Counted from the stretch's first letter, positions 6,391 through 16,016 are shown. The stretch: DNA of 44,502 bases from DASQQQ01 sp036390995 (GCA_036390995.1 DASWAT010000121.1:1-44502), one strand, 5' to 3'. Notes: generated by a model not told the origin, from the letters alone. Numbers and translations: made by a program.

Positions 6391-8253
6391 ATGAATCCAT
6401 CCCGCCGCCACCTGAAGATGCTGAAGCGGATCCTGATCTTCCTCACGCTCTACGTCGCGACGGCGTACCTGTTCGTCGGCGTCTCGCCGTGGAACGCCCT
6501 CCTGCACCCCGGCGCTTCGCTCGCGCAGTACCGGACCTTCGTCGTCTACCTCATCCTGATCCTGTCCATCGCCGTGGGGCAGTTCGCGGCGATCTTCTGG
6601 TTCATGGCCCGTGGGAACGACTACGTGATCTACCCGGGCGAGTACGACAAGACGTTCGACGATGTCCGCGGCCAGCCGGCGGCGGTGACGTCCACCCAAG
6701 AGGTCCTTCGGCTGTTCGAGGGTTTCAAGGACTTCAAGCAGATGGGTGGCTATCCGCCCCACGGGATCTTGTTCGAGGGACCGCCGGGCACCGGCAAGAC
6801 GCTGCTCGCGAAGGCGGTGGCGGGCGCCACCGGTGTGCCGTTCCTCTACACGTCGGGCAGCGGCTTCGCGAGCATGTTCTTCGGCGTCGGCAACCTCAAG
6901 GTGCGCCGCTTGTTCAAACGGGCTCGGAACATGTCGGACAAGTACGGCGGCGCCGTCATCTTCATCGACGAGATCGACGCCATCGCCGGCTCGCGCGGCG
7001 CGGTCTCCGAGCGGTCGACGCCGATCTCCCGGGCGCTTGGGACCAACGGTGTCGTCATGGCTCCTGGGATGATGGGCGGCGGCGGCATGATGGGGATGAA
7101 CGAGTTGCTCGTTCAGATGGACGGCCTCGTGGTACCGCGCGGACTGTGGCGCCACATCCGAAGGATCCTCGGTCTGGGGAAGCCGCAGGTGCCCTTCTAC
7201 AACATCCTGATCATCGGTGCGACGAACCGGGCCTCGACGCTCGATGCGGCGCTCCTTCGCCCGGGACGATTCGATCGCAAGATCCACGTCGGCCTGCCGA
7301 CCGCCGAGGGACGTGAGGACATCGCGCGCTACTACCTGGCGAAGGTGCGGCACGAGCCGATCGATGTCCCGAAGCTGTCTCGGATGACGAGTGGTTACTC
7401 CCCGGCCCAGATCCAGAACCTCGTCAACGAGGCGTTGATCTTCGCACTGCAGGACGGCCGCGACGCGCTTCGCTGGGACGACCTGTGGCAGGCCAAGCTC
7501 TCGGAGGAGATCGGCCTCAAGCAGGTCGTCACGTACACGCCAGAGGAGAAGCAGATGGTGGCGGTGCACGAAGCCGCCCACGCGGTCGCCGCGTACAACC
7601 TCGAGAAGGGCCGCTCGCAGATCCAGGTCATGACGATCCAGAAGCGCGAGGATGCGCTGGGGCTCGTCTCGCGCCAGTACCTGCAGGAGTTCTACCTGCG
7701 GACACAGAAACAGGTGCTCGCGAACATCCAGATCTCCCTGGCCGGCATGGTGGCCGAGGAGATCTGGTATGCGGAGACGACCTCGGGGCCGGCATCGGAC
7801 CTGCAGGCGGCCACGGTCCAGGCCGCCCTGTATGTGGGCGTCTACGGCATGGGCCGCAGCTTGATCTCGGCGCCGATGGACGTCGAATACGGGGAGACGG
7901 TCATCAGCGCCGTTCTCGCGGACCCGGAGCGTCGACGCGAGGTGGACGCGATCCTGGCCGACTGCCGGACCCAGGTGCGTGGGCTCCTCGTCTCCAAACG
8001 ACGCGTCGTGGAGGGTGTTCGAGATGCTCTCCTGGAACGCGAGGAGCTCATCGGCGACGAGATCGAGGCACTGATGGCCGAGCTGGGCGAACGGGAACCG
8101 CTGGAGGTCCCGGTGGGCGCACTCACGGGCGATGGTCCGGCGCAGCGTGCGGCGCTTGCCCCCGGAGACCGCGTTGCCGGCGGCAACGGCAGCGGGAACG
8201 GGAGTGGACCCGGCGCCCCGGACGCCGCTCCGCCCCGTCCCGACCTTCCGTAG
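6391..8253 (+). CDS. FtsH-like AAA+ membrane zinc metalloprotease, divergent
   Basis: Predicted 620 residues. Two N-terminal membrane helices (about 12-30 and 49-72) are followed by an AAA+ domain with Walker A GPPGTGKT (130-137), Walker B VIFIDEID (189-196) and the second region of homology RPGRFDRKI. An M41 protease domain follows, with HEAAH (393-397) and a likely third ligand D470. Residues 211-265 contain a Gly/Met-rich and basic insertion (near APGMMGGGGMMGM) that ordinary FtsH proteins lack. The periplasmic domain between the two helices is very short. It should extract and degrade membrane or cytosolic proteins. A run of G's lies 8 nt before the ATG, and a possible -10 TACACT is at 6329-6334. 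Confidence 0.85.
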   Translation: MNPSRRHLKMLKRILIFLTLYVATAYLFVGVSPWNALLHPGASLAQYRTFVVYLILILSIAVGQFAAIFWFMARGNDYVIYPGEYDKTFDDVRGQPAAVTSTQEVLRLFEGFKDFKQMGGYPPHGILFEGPPGTGKTLLAKAVAGATGVPFLYTSGSGFASMFFGVGNLKVRRLFKRARNMSDKYGGAVIFIDEIDAIAGSRGAVSERSTPISRALGTNGVVMAPGMMGGGGMMGMNELLVQMDGLVVPRGLWRHIRRILGLGKPQVPFYNILIIGATNRASTLDAALLRPGRFDRKIHVGLPTAEGREDIARYYLAKVRHEPIDVPKLSRMTSGYSPAQIQNLVNEALIFALQDGRDALRWDDLWQAKLSEEIGLKQVVTYTPEEKQMVAVHEAAHAVAAYNLEKGRSQIQVMTIQKREDALGLVSRQYLQEFYLRTQKQVLANIQISLAGMVAEEIWYAETTSGPASDLQAATVQAALYVGVYGMGRSLISAPMDVEYGETVISAVLADPERRREVDAILADCRTQVRGLLVSKRRVVEGVRDALLEREELIGDEIEALMAELGEREPLEVPVGALTGDGPAQRAALAPGDRVAGGNGSGNGSGPGAPDAAPPRPDLP

Positions 8254-8300
8254 CTGGCACGCGGGCGCTAGCCCGGGAACGGCGTCCCCGAGCGCCCGGG

Positions 8301-8306
8301 TATGCT
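8301..8306 (+). promoter_or_regulatory. -10 element for leaderless cysS
   Basis: TATGCT lies 7 nt before the in-frame GTG at 8314. This favours the GTG over the upstream in-frame ATG at 8302, which would lie inside the promoter. Confidence 0.5.
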
Positions 8307-8313
8307 TGCCGCG

Positions 8314-9711
8314 GTGCGTCTGTACGACTCGCTCACGCGCGCGGTGCACGAGGTCGTTCCGGTCGACGGGAGGACCGTGAAGATCTACTCGTGCGGCCCA
8401 ACCGTCTACCGGTACATCCACATCGGCAACATGCGGTCGTTCATGCTCGGCGACCTGATCCGGCGAGCCCTGCGCTTCGAGGGTCGTGACGTGGAATGGA
8501 TCATGAACATCACGGACGTCGGGCACATGACGGACGAGGTCTCCGACACCGGGCGCGACAAGATGGAGCTCGCGCAAACCGACGAGGGGCTGTCCGCCGC
8601 CGAGATCGCCGAGAAGTACACCACGGCGTTCCTGGAGGACTCGGACCTCGTAGGCATCGAGCGGGCGGACCTGTATCCGCGGGCCACCCAGCACATCGCC
8701 GACATGATCGCGATCATCCAGACGCTGCTGGAAAAGGGCCACGCCTATGAGGTGGACGGCACCGTCTACTACGACGTGACCACGTTCCCCGCGTACGGGA
8801 AGCTCTCGGGTAACACGCTCGACCAGCTCCGGGCCGGGCACCGGCAGGAGCTCGCCACCGACCCGAACAAGCGGCACCCCGAGGACTTCGCGCTGTGGAA
8901 GAAGGCCGGACCGAACCGCCTGCTGAAGTGGTCGAGTCCGTGGGGCGAGGGGTACCCGGGGTGGCACATCGAGTGCTCGGCCATGTCGATGAAGCACCTC
9001 GGCGAGCGGTTCGACATCCACACCGGCGGCAACGACAACAAGTTCCCGCACCACGAGGACGAGATCGCCCAGTCCGAGGGCGCCGTGGGCCACCAGGTCG
9101 TGTCGATCTGGGTGCACGGGGGGTTCCTCCAGATGGGCGGACAGAAGATGGCGAAGTCCGCGAAGAACATCAAGCGGGTGACCGATCTGGCCGAGCAGGG
9201 CATCGACCCGCTCGCCTATCGACTGCTGTGCTTCGGCACGCGGTATCGAAGCGAGATGGATTTCTCCTGGGAGGCCATGGAGGGATCGGATCGAAGGCTC
9301 CTGGAGCTCCGGCGTCGGATGGCCGAGTGGGCCGGTGAACAGCAGCCGGGCAACCGCTCCGACGCGGCAGCGAAGCAGGATCTTCGGTTCCGCGAGGCCG
9401 TCGCGGACGACCTCGACATGCCGCAGGCACTCGTCGTCCTGAACGAAACGGTCGGTGCCGCCGACGTGAGCCCCGCGGAGAAGTTCGCGCTCCTCCGTTC
9501 CTGGGACTCCGTGCTGGGGCTGGATCTCGAGCGGCTGGCCCGGGAGGGCTGGGAGCCGACCTCGGAGATGCGGGACCTCGTCGCCCAACGAGACGCCGCT
9601 CGAGCTGCGAAGGACTTCGCGACCGCCGACGCGATCCGGGGTCGCCTGCAAGCCATGGGCCTGGAGGTCATGGACACGCCCGAGGGAACGAATATCCGCC
9701 CGGGTCCCTGA
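8314..9711 (+). CDS. cysS: Cysteinyl-tRNA synthetase
   Basis: Predicted 465 residues, class I aminoacyl-tRNA synthetase charging tRNA-Cys. Motifs: C28 in CGPTVY (zinc ligand), HIGN signature in YIHIGNMRS, WHIECSAM and FPHHEDEIAQ supplying the other zinc ligands, and KMAKSAKN in place of the usual KMSKS loop. The C-terminal helical anticodon region begins with the DFSWEAMEGSDRRL segment. The related mycothiol ligase MshC was considered, but the HTGGNDNKFPHHEDE region, overall length and C-terminal DALR-type domain fit CysS. The start is GTG 8314, leaderless. It converges with the M24 peptidase, leaving only 14 bp between the stops. Confidence 0.92.
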   Translation: MRLYDSLTRAVHEVVPVDGRTVKIYSCGPTVYRYIHIGNMRSFMLGDLIRRALRFEGRDVEWIMNITDVGHMTDEVSDTGRDKMELAQTDEGLSAAEIAEKYTTAFLEDSDLVGIERADLYPRATQHIADMIAIIQTLLEKGHAYEVDGTVYYDVTTFPAYGKLSGNTLDQLRAGHRQELATDPNKRHPEDFALWKKAGPNRLLKWSSPWGEGYPGWHIECSAMSMKHLGERFDIHTGGNDNKFPHHEDEIAQSEGAVGHQVVSIWVHGGFLQMGGQKMAKSAKNIKRVTDLAEQGIDPLAYRLLCFGTRYRSEMDFSWEAMEGSDRRLLELRRRMAEWAGEQQPGNRSDAAAKQDLRFREAVADDLDMPQALVVLNETVGAADVSPAEKFALLRSWDSVLGLDLERLAREGWEPTSEMRDLVAQRDAARAAKDFATADAIRGRLQAMGLEVMDTPEGTNIRPGP

Positions 9712-9725
9712 GGTCCTCCGGGCCG

Positions 9726-10820
9726 TCAGCGAACGACCTGGAGCTCCCGGGTCGCCTCGTTCAGGCGGACCGCGCCCCCGTCGGTGACCGCGACGATGTC
9801 CTCGATGCGCACGCCGAACCGACCCGCGAGGTAGATCCCGGGCTCGATCGAGAACGTCATGCCGGGCTCGAGCGGGGTGGCGTTGCCGGCCACGATGTAT
9901 GGCTCCTCGTGCGTCTCGAGACCGATGCCGTGGCCGGTGCGATGGATGAAGTGCTCACCGTAGCCGGCATCCTCGATCATCGCTCGGGCGGCCCGGTCGA
10001 TCTCCTCGGGATGCGCACCCGGCCGCACCGCCTCGAACGCGGCCTGCTGAGCGCGTCGCACGACCCCGTACACCTCCTCGAACCCCTCCGGAGGCTCCCC
10101 GATCACCACCGTCCTGGTGATGTCGGAGCCGTAGTCGGACGCGAACCCGCCGAAGTCGAGGACCACCGCGTCCCCCAGTTTCATGATCCGCTCGCCGGCG
10201 GTGTGGTGCGGGGAAGCGGCGTTCGGGCCCGACGCCACGATCGTGAAGTCGACGCTCTGGTGGCCGTGGGCGCGCAGGAGCTCGGCCAGGTCCTCCGCGA
10301 TCTCTTCCTCGCGACGTCCGGCAAAGGTGTGCGTCTTCACGGCGCGGAAGCTCGCGTCCGCTCCCGCCGCCGCCCGCGACAGCAGCTGGATCTCATCGTC
10401 GTCCTTGCGAGCCCGGAGCAGCGGCAGGTGCCGGCCGCGGGGCACGAACGTGCATCCTGGGACCGCCTCCACCAACCCGAGGACGTGGGAGGCCCACGTC
10501 TGGTCGGCGATCGCGTATCGGCCGGGATGTAGCAGCCCGGCGGCTACCGCGTAGGGATCCTCGCCGTCGCTCCAGGCCGCGAGCTCGACCGATGAGGTCC
10601 CCGGCGCGGCTACGGCGGCGGGGCGCTCCAGGGCCGGAACCAGCATCACGGGATCGCGGTCGGGATGGAGCACGAGCAGCGTGAGCCGCTCGAGAGGCGG
10701 CGGCGCATGCCCGGTGAGGTAGCGCAGGTCCGGTCCCGGCGTGGCCAGCAGCCCGTCCAACCCGGCCTCACCGGCCTGCCCGGCGGCTCGGCGGATACGC
10801 TCGAGGAACCGATCCGCCAT
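9726..10820 (-). CDS. M24 family Xaa-Pro peptidase (PepE/PepQ-like)
   Basis: Predicted 364 residues. The N-terminal creatinase-like domain is followed by a pita-bread metallopeptidase domain with the five metal ligands in order: Asp in VVLDFGG, Asp in GSDITRTV, His in HRTGHGIGLETHEEP, Glu in FSIEPGIY, Glu in VRIEDIV. It should cleave Xaa-Pro dipeptides or N-terminal Xaa-Pro bonds. The ATG at 10820 follows the lipid-kinase stop by only 2 nt, so the two are co-transcribed. A PepE peptidase near helY and tatC is also found in M. tuberculosis. Confidence 0.9.
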   Translation of the reverse strand: MADRFLERIRRAAGQAGEAGLDGLLATPGPDLRYLTGHAPPPLERLTLLVLHPDRDPVMLVPALERPAAVAAPGTSSVELAAWSDGEDPYAVAAGLLHPGRYAIADQTWASHVLGLVEAVPGCTFVPRGRHLPLLRARKDDDEIQLLSRAAAGADASFRAVKTHTFAGRREEEIAEDLAELLRAHGHQSVDFTIVASGPNAASPHHTAGERIMKLGDAVVLDFGGFASDYGSDITRTVVIGEPPEGFEEVYGVVRRAQQAAFEAVRPGAHPEEIDRAARAMIEDAGYGEHFIHRTGHGIGLETHEEPYIVAGNATPLEPGMTFSIEPGIYLAGRFGVRIEDIVAVTDGGAVRLNEATRELQVVR

Positions 10821-10822
10821 GC

Positions 10823-11749
10823 TCACAGCTTCATGAGTATAGGTTGGGGGATCACCTCGAAGGTCGCCGGCGTGAACCCCAGGACCTCGCCGTCGGCCTC
10901 GATCGGGAGCGGACGATCGGCCTCCACGCGCAGGCTCCGCTTCACCCGGAACTCGGCGATGTGGTCGTGCGGCAGGTGCTCCCCGCGATAGACCTTCGGC
11001 AGGAGGGTGAACGAGTCGGACTTCGGTCCGATGAAGATCAACACGTCGAGGACACCGTCTCCCGGGTAGGAGCGGGGTGAGATCCGCATCCCGCCCCCGT
11101 AATACTGGCAGTTCCCCACGATCACCATGAGCCCCGGTCCCTCGTAGACCCGGCGGTCGGCCTGCACCCGGAGGTTCGTCAGCTTGAACCCCGGGAGTGT
11201 CCGCCAGAATGCGAGGAAGTACTTCGATCGCCCGAGCCAAGGCGGCAGCCGCTCGGCCCGGGCGGCGACCGCGGCGCCGAGGCCGGCCTCGGCGACGTTC
11301 GGGAAGTACCGCACCAGCTCGAGCCCATCGGCGCCCGTGAACGTGATCTTGCCCACGTCGAGCGGGTACGTGTTCTCCCCCAGTAGGTGCTGGCACGACC
11401 GAGTGGTGTCGCCGGGCAGGCCGAACGTGCGAACGAAGTCGCAGCCGGAGCCGGCGGCCACGACCCCGAGCACCGGCTCGGGGACGATCGGTCGATCGCC
11501 GTCGAGCATCCCGTTCACCACCTCGTGCACCGTGCCGTCTCCGCCGACCGCCACCACGAACCGGCCCCCGTGCTCAAGGGCCTCCCGGGCGAACCGCGTC
11601 GCGTCACCCGGGCCCCGGGTGCGCAGCAGCCGGTACGCGAGTCCGCGAGCCTGCAGTGTCCGTTCGAGCTCGGGGATCTCCGTCCCCACCCGGCGCTTGC
11701 CGGCGTGAGGATTCACGATGACGGTGAGCTCGCCGAAGGGGTTCGTCAT
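10823..11749 (-). CDS. Diacylglycerol kinase-family lipid kinase
   Basis: Predicted 308 residues. The DAGK catalytic domain is shown by NPHAGKRR near the N-terminus, the GGDGTVHEV nucleotide-binding loop, and AGSGCDFVR. The C-terminal beta-sandwich typical of YegS/DgkB-like enzymes follows. It should phosphorylate diacylglycerol or a related lipid at the membrane. TAGGAT lies 9 nt before the ATG, a possible -10 of a short-leader transcript. It is tightly linked to the downstream M24 peptidase gene. Confidence 0.88.
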   Translation of the reverse strand: MTNPFGELTVIVNPHAGKRRVGTEIPELERTLQARGLAYRLLRTRGPGDATRFAREALEHGGRFVVAVGGDGTVHEVVNGMLDGDRPIVPEPVLGVVAAGSGCDFVRTFGLPGDTTRSCQHLLGENTYPLDVGKITFTGADGLELVRYFPNVAEAGLGAAVAARAERLPPWLGRSKYFLAFWRTLPGFKLTNLRVQADRRVYEGPGLMVIVGNCQYYGGGMRISPRSYPGDGVLDVLIFIGPKSDSFTLLPKVYRGEHLPHDHIAEFRVKRSLRVEADRPLPIEADGEVLGFTPATFEVIPQPILMKL

Positions 11750-11815
11750 GGCGGGTGCATCCTATCCACGCGGTGCTCCCGTAGGCTCGAGGCGACCGGC
11801 GAAGCCCCGGTTCTG

Positions 11816-14470
11816 TCAGACGCCCGTGTACGCCACGACCCCGCGGTTCACGACCTCGCGGGCACGGCGGACGAGGTCGGTGGCATCGGCGCCCGCCACG
11901 TCCTCGATCTGGCGGAGGAGGTCGAGCAACTGCTTGCAGTTGCGGACGAAGTCGCCGGGCGCCGTCGCCGTCTCCGCCAGGACGTCCTCGAGGGGTTTGC
12001 CCTCGGCCCAGTGGAACACGGGGGTGGCGAATCCGGGCTCCAGCTCGCGGCACAGCTCGACGTGGTGTTCGTCCTCCGAGCGGCGGATCCGCCGCCACAG
12101 CCCGAGCAGGCGTCCGTACCGTGTCGCCGTCTCGGCGGTGGGCATCTCGGCCTGTCGGGGGACACGCTCGCGCGATTCGTACACGAAGGCGGAGATGACC
12201 GCTGCCGCCTCGGGGGGCGACAGACCGTCAAGGAGTCCCTCGGCCAACGCCTCGGTCACCAGGATGTCTCCCTCGCCGTAGATCCTGGCCAGGAGCTCGC
12301 CCTTGCCCAGGGTCTGGAACCCATGGACGTAGCCGAGCTCCTCGAGCACGCCGAGGACCCGCTCGAACTGCCGGGCGAGGGTCTCGGTGCGCGTTCGGAT
12401 CCGGCGCTCCGCGCCCTCGATCCCGTGCTCCAGCTGCGACGCCCTGACCGCCCACCGCTCGTGCGCGGGCCGGTCGGGACAGTCGTGGCAGGGGTGCTGC
12501 TCGGCGAGCCTCTCGTAGCGGGCGGCCTCGCGCTCCGCCTTCTGGTCCACGCGGTTCCGGGAGGGCTTCGGCGGACGCACATCGAGGGCCACCAGCCGGG
12601 CGGCGAGGTCGCGCCGGTACCGAGCGCTCCGCGCGCTCCCGGACCGAGGCAGAGGGACCTTCGACAGCACCACCGGCGGCTGCTCGAAATCGCGGGCGGA
12701 CAGCCGGAAGAACTTCCGGTCCTGCGCCAAGACCGTGGGGCGCCCCTCGCGCGAGGACAGCACCACGGCCAGGCCGCGTCTGCGGGCGCGAGGAACGAAG
12801 ATCACGTCGCCCGGCCGAAGGGACCCGAGCGCCTCCCGAACCGCGTCGGCCCGCACCCGATCCCGGCCCTTTCGGGCCTCCTCCCGGATCCGTTCCGCCT
12901 TCTCCCGCAGCCGCCAGTACTCGATGAAGTCGCCGAGATGGCAGGACATCTGCGCCCGATAGCCGTCGAGGTAGGCCTTGTCCCGCTCCAGCTGCCGCTC
13001 CAGCGCCACCACCCCGCGGTCGGCCAGGAACTGCGCGAACGAGGAGTTCAACAGATGGTGCGCCTGCTCACGGGTGTAGTTGCGGATCAGGTTCACCGCC
13101 ATGTTGTAGGAGGGTCGGAACGACGACGTGAGCTCGTATGTTCGCGTGGTCGCCAAGGACGCCACGCGCTCGAACGGGACCTGTCGCTGGAACACGACGA
13201 CGGCGTGCCCAAGGTCGTCGATCCCCCGCCGGCCGGCCCGCCCGGTGAGCTGCGTGTACTCTCCCGGGGTCAGCAGCTCGTGACGCTCGCCCTGGAACTT
13301 CCACAGGTCCTCGATCACCACGGTCTTCGCCGGCATGTTGATCCCGAGCGACAGCGTCTCGGTGGCGAAGACCACCTTCACCAGGCCGGCTTCGAACAGC
13401 TCCTCCACCGTTTCCTTGAACACCGGGAGCATCCCGGCGTGGTGTGCAGCGATGCCTGCGGACAGCGCCTCGGCGAAGTCGTAGAACCCCAGCGTGGACA
13501 GATCCTCCTCGTCCATCCAGGCCACGCGCATCTCGGCGAACCCCCGGATCCGTTCGGCCTCCTCCGTGGTCGTGAGGCGGATGCCCGAGGCCATCAGCCA
13601 TTCCACGCTCCGGTCGCAACCGGCCCGGCTGAACACGAAATAGATCGCCGGGAGCATGCCTTGCTGCTCGAGGACCTCCACGACCTCCTCGCGACGGGGG
13701 ACATAGACGCGGCGATGGCCCTCGCGAGGGCGCGGGATCCGTTGGTGTTGCGCCGTGCCGGAGCCTCGCCGGTAGTAGGTCTTGTACCGGACCTCCTCAC
13801 GGTCCAGCGACACGATGAACGGGTTCGGGATCAGCTCGTCGTCCTGGCGGACGTGCATGGGGTGCAGTTCGTGCCCGATGAGGTAGTGGTGTTCGAGCGG
13901 TACCGGCCGGCGCTCCTCGATGACCACGCGCGTAGGGCCCCGGAGGGTGCCGATCCACTCCCCGAACTCCTCCGCGTTCGAGATCGTGGCCGACAGGCAC
14001 ACCACGGAGACCGACAGCGGCAGGTGGATGAGCACCTCCTCCCAGACCGCGCCGCGATACGGGTCTTGGAGGTAGTGGACCTCGTCCATCACGACCGAGA
14101 CCAGACCGAGGAGCGTGGGGCTCTTCTCATACAACATGTTGCGAAGGACCTCCGTGGTCATCACCACCACCGGCGCCTCGGAGTTGATCGTGTTGTCCCC
14201 GGTCAGCAGGCCGACCTTCGCGGCGCCGTATCGGGCCACGAAGTCGCCGAACTTCTGGTTCGACAGGGCCTTGAGCGGCGTGGTGTAGAAGGCCTTCCCC
14301 TCCATCGCGAGGGCCCGATCCAGGGCGAACTCGGCAACGACGGTCTTGCCCGAGCCGGTCGGCGCAGCGACCAGCACCGAGTCCCCGCGATGCACGGCGT
14401 CCACAGCGTCCAGCTGGAAACGGTCGAGCGGGAAGGGGTACCGGCCGGCGAAACGTTCGGGATCGGTCAC
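11816..14470 (-). CDS. helY: Ski2/Mtr4-like superfamily 2 RNA helicase (HelY)
   Basis: Predicted 884 residues. Superfamily 2 helicase core: Walker A AAPTGSGKT (35-43), DEVH box (129-132), SAT motif (CLSATISN) and motif VI QLTGRAGRRGID. A winged-helix/ratchet and Mtr4-type C-terminal domain follow. HelY-type proteins are found across actinobacteria next to tatC, as here. The likely role is RNA unwinding in decay or ribosome-linked processes, inferred from the eukaryotic relatives. A Cys-rich CHDCPD motif lies around residue 665. The GTG start is preceded by TAGACT with a 7-nt gap, consistent with a leaderless mRNA. Confidence 0.93.
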   Translation of the reverse strand: MTDPERFAGRYPFPLDRFQLDAVDAVHRGDSVLVAAPTGSGKTVVAEFALDRALAMEGKAFYTTPLKALSNQKFGDFVARYGAAKVGLLTGDNTINSEAPVVVMTTEVLRNMLYEKSPTLLGLVSVVMDEVHYLQDPYRGAVWEEVLIHLPLSVSVVCLSATISNAEEFGEWIGTLRGPTRVVIEERRPVPLEHHYLIGHELHPMHVRQDDELIPNPFIVSLDREEVRYKTYYRRGSGTAQHQRIPRPREGHRRVYVPRREEVVEVLEQQGMLPAIYFVFSRAGCDRSVEWLMASGIRLTTTEEAERIRGFAEMRVAWMDEEDLSTLGFYDFAEALSAGIAAHHAGMLPVFKETVEELFEAGLVKVVFATETLSLGINMPAKTVVIEDLWKFQGERHELLTPGEYTQLTGRAGRRGIDDLGHAVVVFQRQVPFERVASLATTRTYELTSSFRPSYNMAVNLIRNYTREQAHHLLNSSFAQFLADRGVVALERQLERDKAYLDGYRAQMSCHLGDFIEYWRLREKAERIREEARKGRDRVRADAVREALGSLRPGDVIFVPRARRRGLAVVLSSREGRPTVLAQDRKFFRLSARDFEQPPVVLSKVPLPRSGSARSARYRRDLAARLVALDVRPPKPSRNRVDQKAEREAARYERLAEQHPCHDCPDRPAHERWAVRASQLEHGIEGAERRIRTRTETLARQFERVLGVLEELGYVHGFQTLGKGELLARIYGEGDILVTEALAEGLLDGLSPPEAAAVISAFVYESRERVPRQAEMPTAETATRYGRLLGLWRRIRRSEDEHHVELCRELEPGFATPVFHWAEGKPLEDVLAETATAPGDFVRNCKQLLDLLRQIEDVAGADATDLVRRAREVVNRGVVAYTGV

Positions 14471-14477
14471 GCGGTCC

Positions 14478-14483
14478 AGTCTA
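14478..14483 (-). promoter_or_regulatory. -10 element for leaderless helY
   Basis: On the minus strand TAGACT (14483-14478) ends 7 nt before the GTG of helY. There is no Shine-Dalgarno. Confidence 0.45.
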
Positions 14484-14530
14484 CGGGGGTCCCTGCCGGG
14501 TCCGACCCCGGGGGCCCCGAACCCGCCCGC

Positions 14531-15268
14531 TCAGCCCAGGCCGCAGCGGGCAAGATGCTCGCGGAGGACCTTCGTGAAGGCCTCGGGCGCCTCGAGGTTC
14601 GACACGTGACCGGCGCCGGGGATCGTCTCGAGGCGAGCTCCGGCGATCGCCTCCGCCAGGGGGGCGGTGACCTCGGGCGGGATGAGTCGGTCGCTCGTGG
14701 ACGTGATCACGAGCGTGGGCACGTCGATCCCGGGAAGATCGGGCGTGGAATCTGGACGCGCCGCCATCCCGAGGGAGGCGGCCGCGATCGCCTCGGCGGG
14801 TTGCACAGCGATCGTTGCACGGACGAACGCCCAGAGCTCCTCGGGCGCGCCGTCCGACAGGAGTGGTGGGGGCTGTGCTACCAGGAAGCCGGTGCCCTCG
14901 GCGCGCAGCCGATCCGCCAGTGCGCGGCGGCCCTCGACGCCTTCCGGTGTGTCGGCCTGCGGCCGGGTGTTCGCCAGGACGAGCCCCGCGATCCGCTCGC
15001 GGGCCCGGCGCCACAGTTCGAACGCCACGTATCCCCCGATCGACAACCCGCAGATCACCGCACGATCCACGCCCGCGGCGTCGAGGGCCTCGAGCGCGCG
15101 TGTGGCAGCGGCGGCCATCGTGGTCACGTCTCCGGCCATGGGTGTTCCGCCGAACCCGGGAAGGTGCGGCGCCGCGATGGGGATCTCGGCCCCGAGCGTC
15201 TCGAGCTGGGGGCGCCACATGCCCGCATCGAGGGGGAACGCGTGTAGGAGCAGGAGACCGTCGGCCAT
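14531..15268 (-). CDS. Alpha/beta-hydrolase
   Basis: Predicted 245 residues, alpha/beta-hydrolase fold. The nucleophile elbow is GLSIGGY (Ser), the likely acid is Asp in TSTSDRLIPP and the catalytic His is in GAGHVSNLE. Overall similarity is to the 3-oxoadipate enol-lactonase/esterase group; the substrate is unknown. The ATG at 15268 is 4 nt after the stop of the upstream membrane-protein gene, so it is probably translated from the tatAC operon mRNA. An upstream in-frame ATG at 15298 would overlap that gene and lacks support. Confidence 0.85.
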   Translation of the reverse strand: MADGLLLLHAFPLDAGMWRPQLETLGAEIPIAAPHLPGFGGTPMAGDVTTMAAAATRALEALDAAGVDRAVICGLSIGGYVAFELWRRARERIAGLVLANTRPQADTPEGVEGRRALADRLRAEGTGFLVAQPPPLLSDGAPEELWAFVRATIAVQPAEAIAAASLGMAARPDSTPDLPGIDVPTLVITSTSDRLIPPEVTAPLAEAIAGARLETIPGAGHVSNLEAPEAFTKVLREHLARCGLG

Positions 15269-15272
15269 GGGT

Positions 15273-16007
15273 CTACGAGCCGCCGATCGGAGATCCACCC
15301 GTCGGGAGGATCGGCTGGAAGATCTTGGCGGTGCCCTGGGCGTTCACGTAGTCGGTGAACCCGTCGGCGAACAGGGCCCCGGCCACGTCGAGGATCGAGG
15401 AGGCGCGGTCGAGGAGCTTGGCTCGGGCGTCACCGGACGCCTGTGCCCCGTCGGTCACCAGCTGGGCGGCCGTCCGGTACAGCTTCAGGGCCTGGCTCAT
15501 GCGCGATCTCGAATTGATCATGTCCAGGACGAATGCGTCGTCCGCGATCCCCTTGCCGCTCACGAGCCCGGTCACGTCGATCTTGTCGAGCGCCTTGGCC
15601 GCAGCCGCCGCAGCAGCCGAGGCGGAGGTCGCGTCTTTCTGGGCGGCGTTCGCCGACAGACTCCCCTTCTGCAGGCCCTCGAGGTCCGATCTCAAGCTCG
15701 GGAGGACGCTGAAGCCGCTCGGCGGAAGGGGCTGCCCCACGCCTGAGAGCGCCTGGTTCACCTGGGACTGGTACGAGGTGGCCGCGCTCCGCATGAGCTG
15801 CTGCTGTTGCCGATCGCGCGCCTTCGTGCGGCTCCGTGCAACGCCGAACCACGTGCCGGCGACCGCGGCCACCAGCACGACGATGGCCACGCCGACCTGA
15901 ACCTCGCGGCGTGCGTACCACTTCTTCCTGACCGGCACGTAGGCGGGTCGCGGGCCCGGCGTCACCGCGCGGCGGGCCTTCGGTTTGCTCTTGCCCTTGA
16001 TGGCCAT
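15273..16007 (-). CDS. Membrane-anchored protein of unknown function
   Basis: Predicted 244 residues. A basic N-terminus (about 30 residues, Lys/Arg/Pro-rich) is followed by one transmembrane helix (about 38-57) and an Ala/Ser/Gln-rich, largely helical extracytoplasmic part. I do not recognise a family. GAGGAG lies 5 nt upstream of the start and overlaps the tatC stop, so it is in the tat operon. A membrane protein gene at this place is also known in mycobacteria. Confidence 0.8.
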   Translation of the reverse strand: MAIKGKSKPKARRAVTPGPRPAYVPVRKKWYARREVQVGVAIVVLVAAVAGTWFGVARSRTKARDRQQQQLMRSAATSYQSQVNQALSGVGQPLPPSGFSVLPSLRSDLEGLQKGSLSANAAQKDATSASAAAAAAAKALDKIDVTGLVSGKGIADDAFVLDMINSRSRMSQALKLYRTAAQLVTDGAQASGDARAKLLDRASSILDVAGALFADGFTDYVNAQGTAKIFQPILPTGGSPIGGS

Positions 16008-16016
16008 ACGTCTCCT

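Noticed and set aside
8302..8313. ATG start for cysS at 8302
   Set aside because: It lies within the likely -10 box TATGCT; the GTG at 8314 fits a leaderless mRNA and the usual CysS N-terminus.
11387..15247. A 1286-codon open frame on the + strand
   Set aside because: It lies opposite lipid kinase, helY and the hydrolase gene. The translation is Arg/His/Pro-rich with no motif, whereas the minus strand gives textbook helicase motifs. It is an antisense shadow of high-GC coding DNA.
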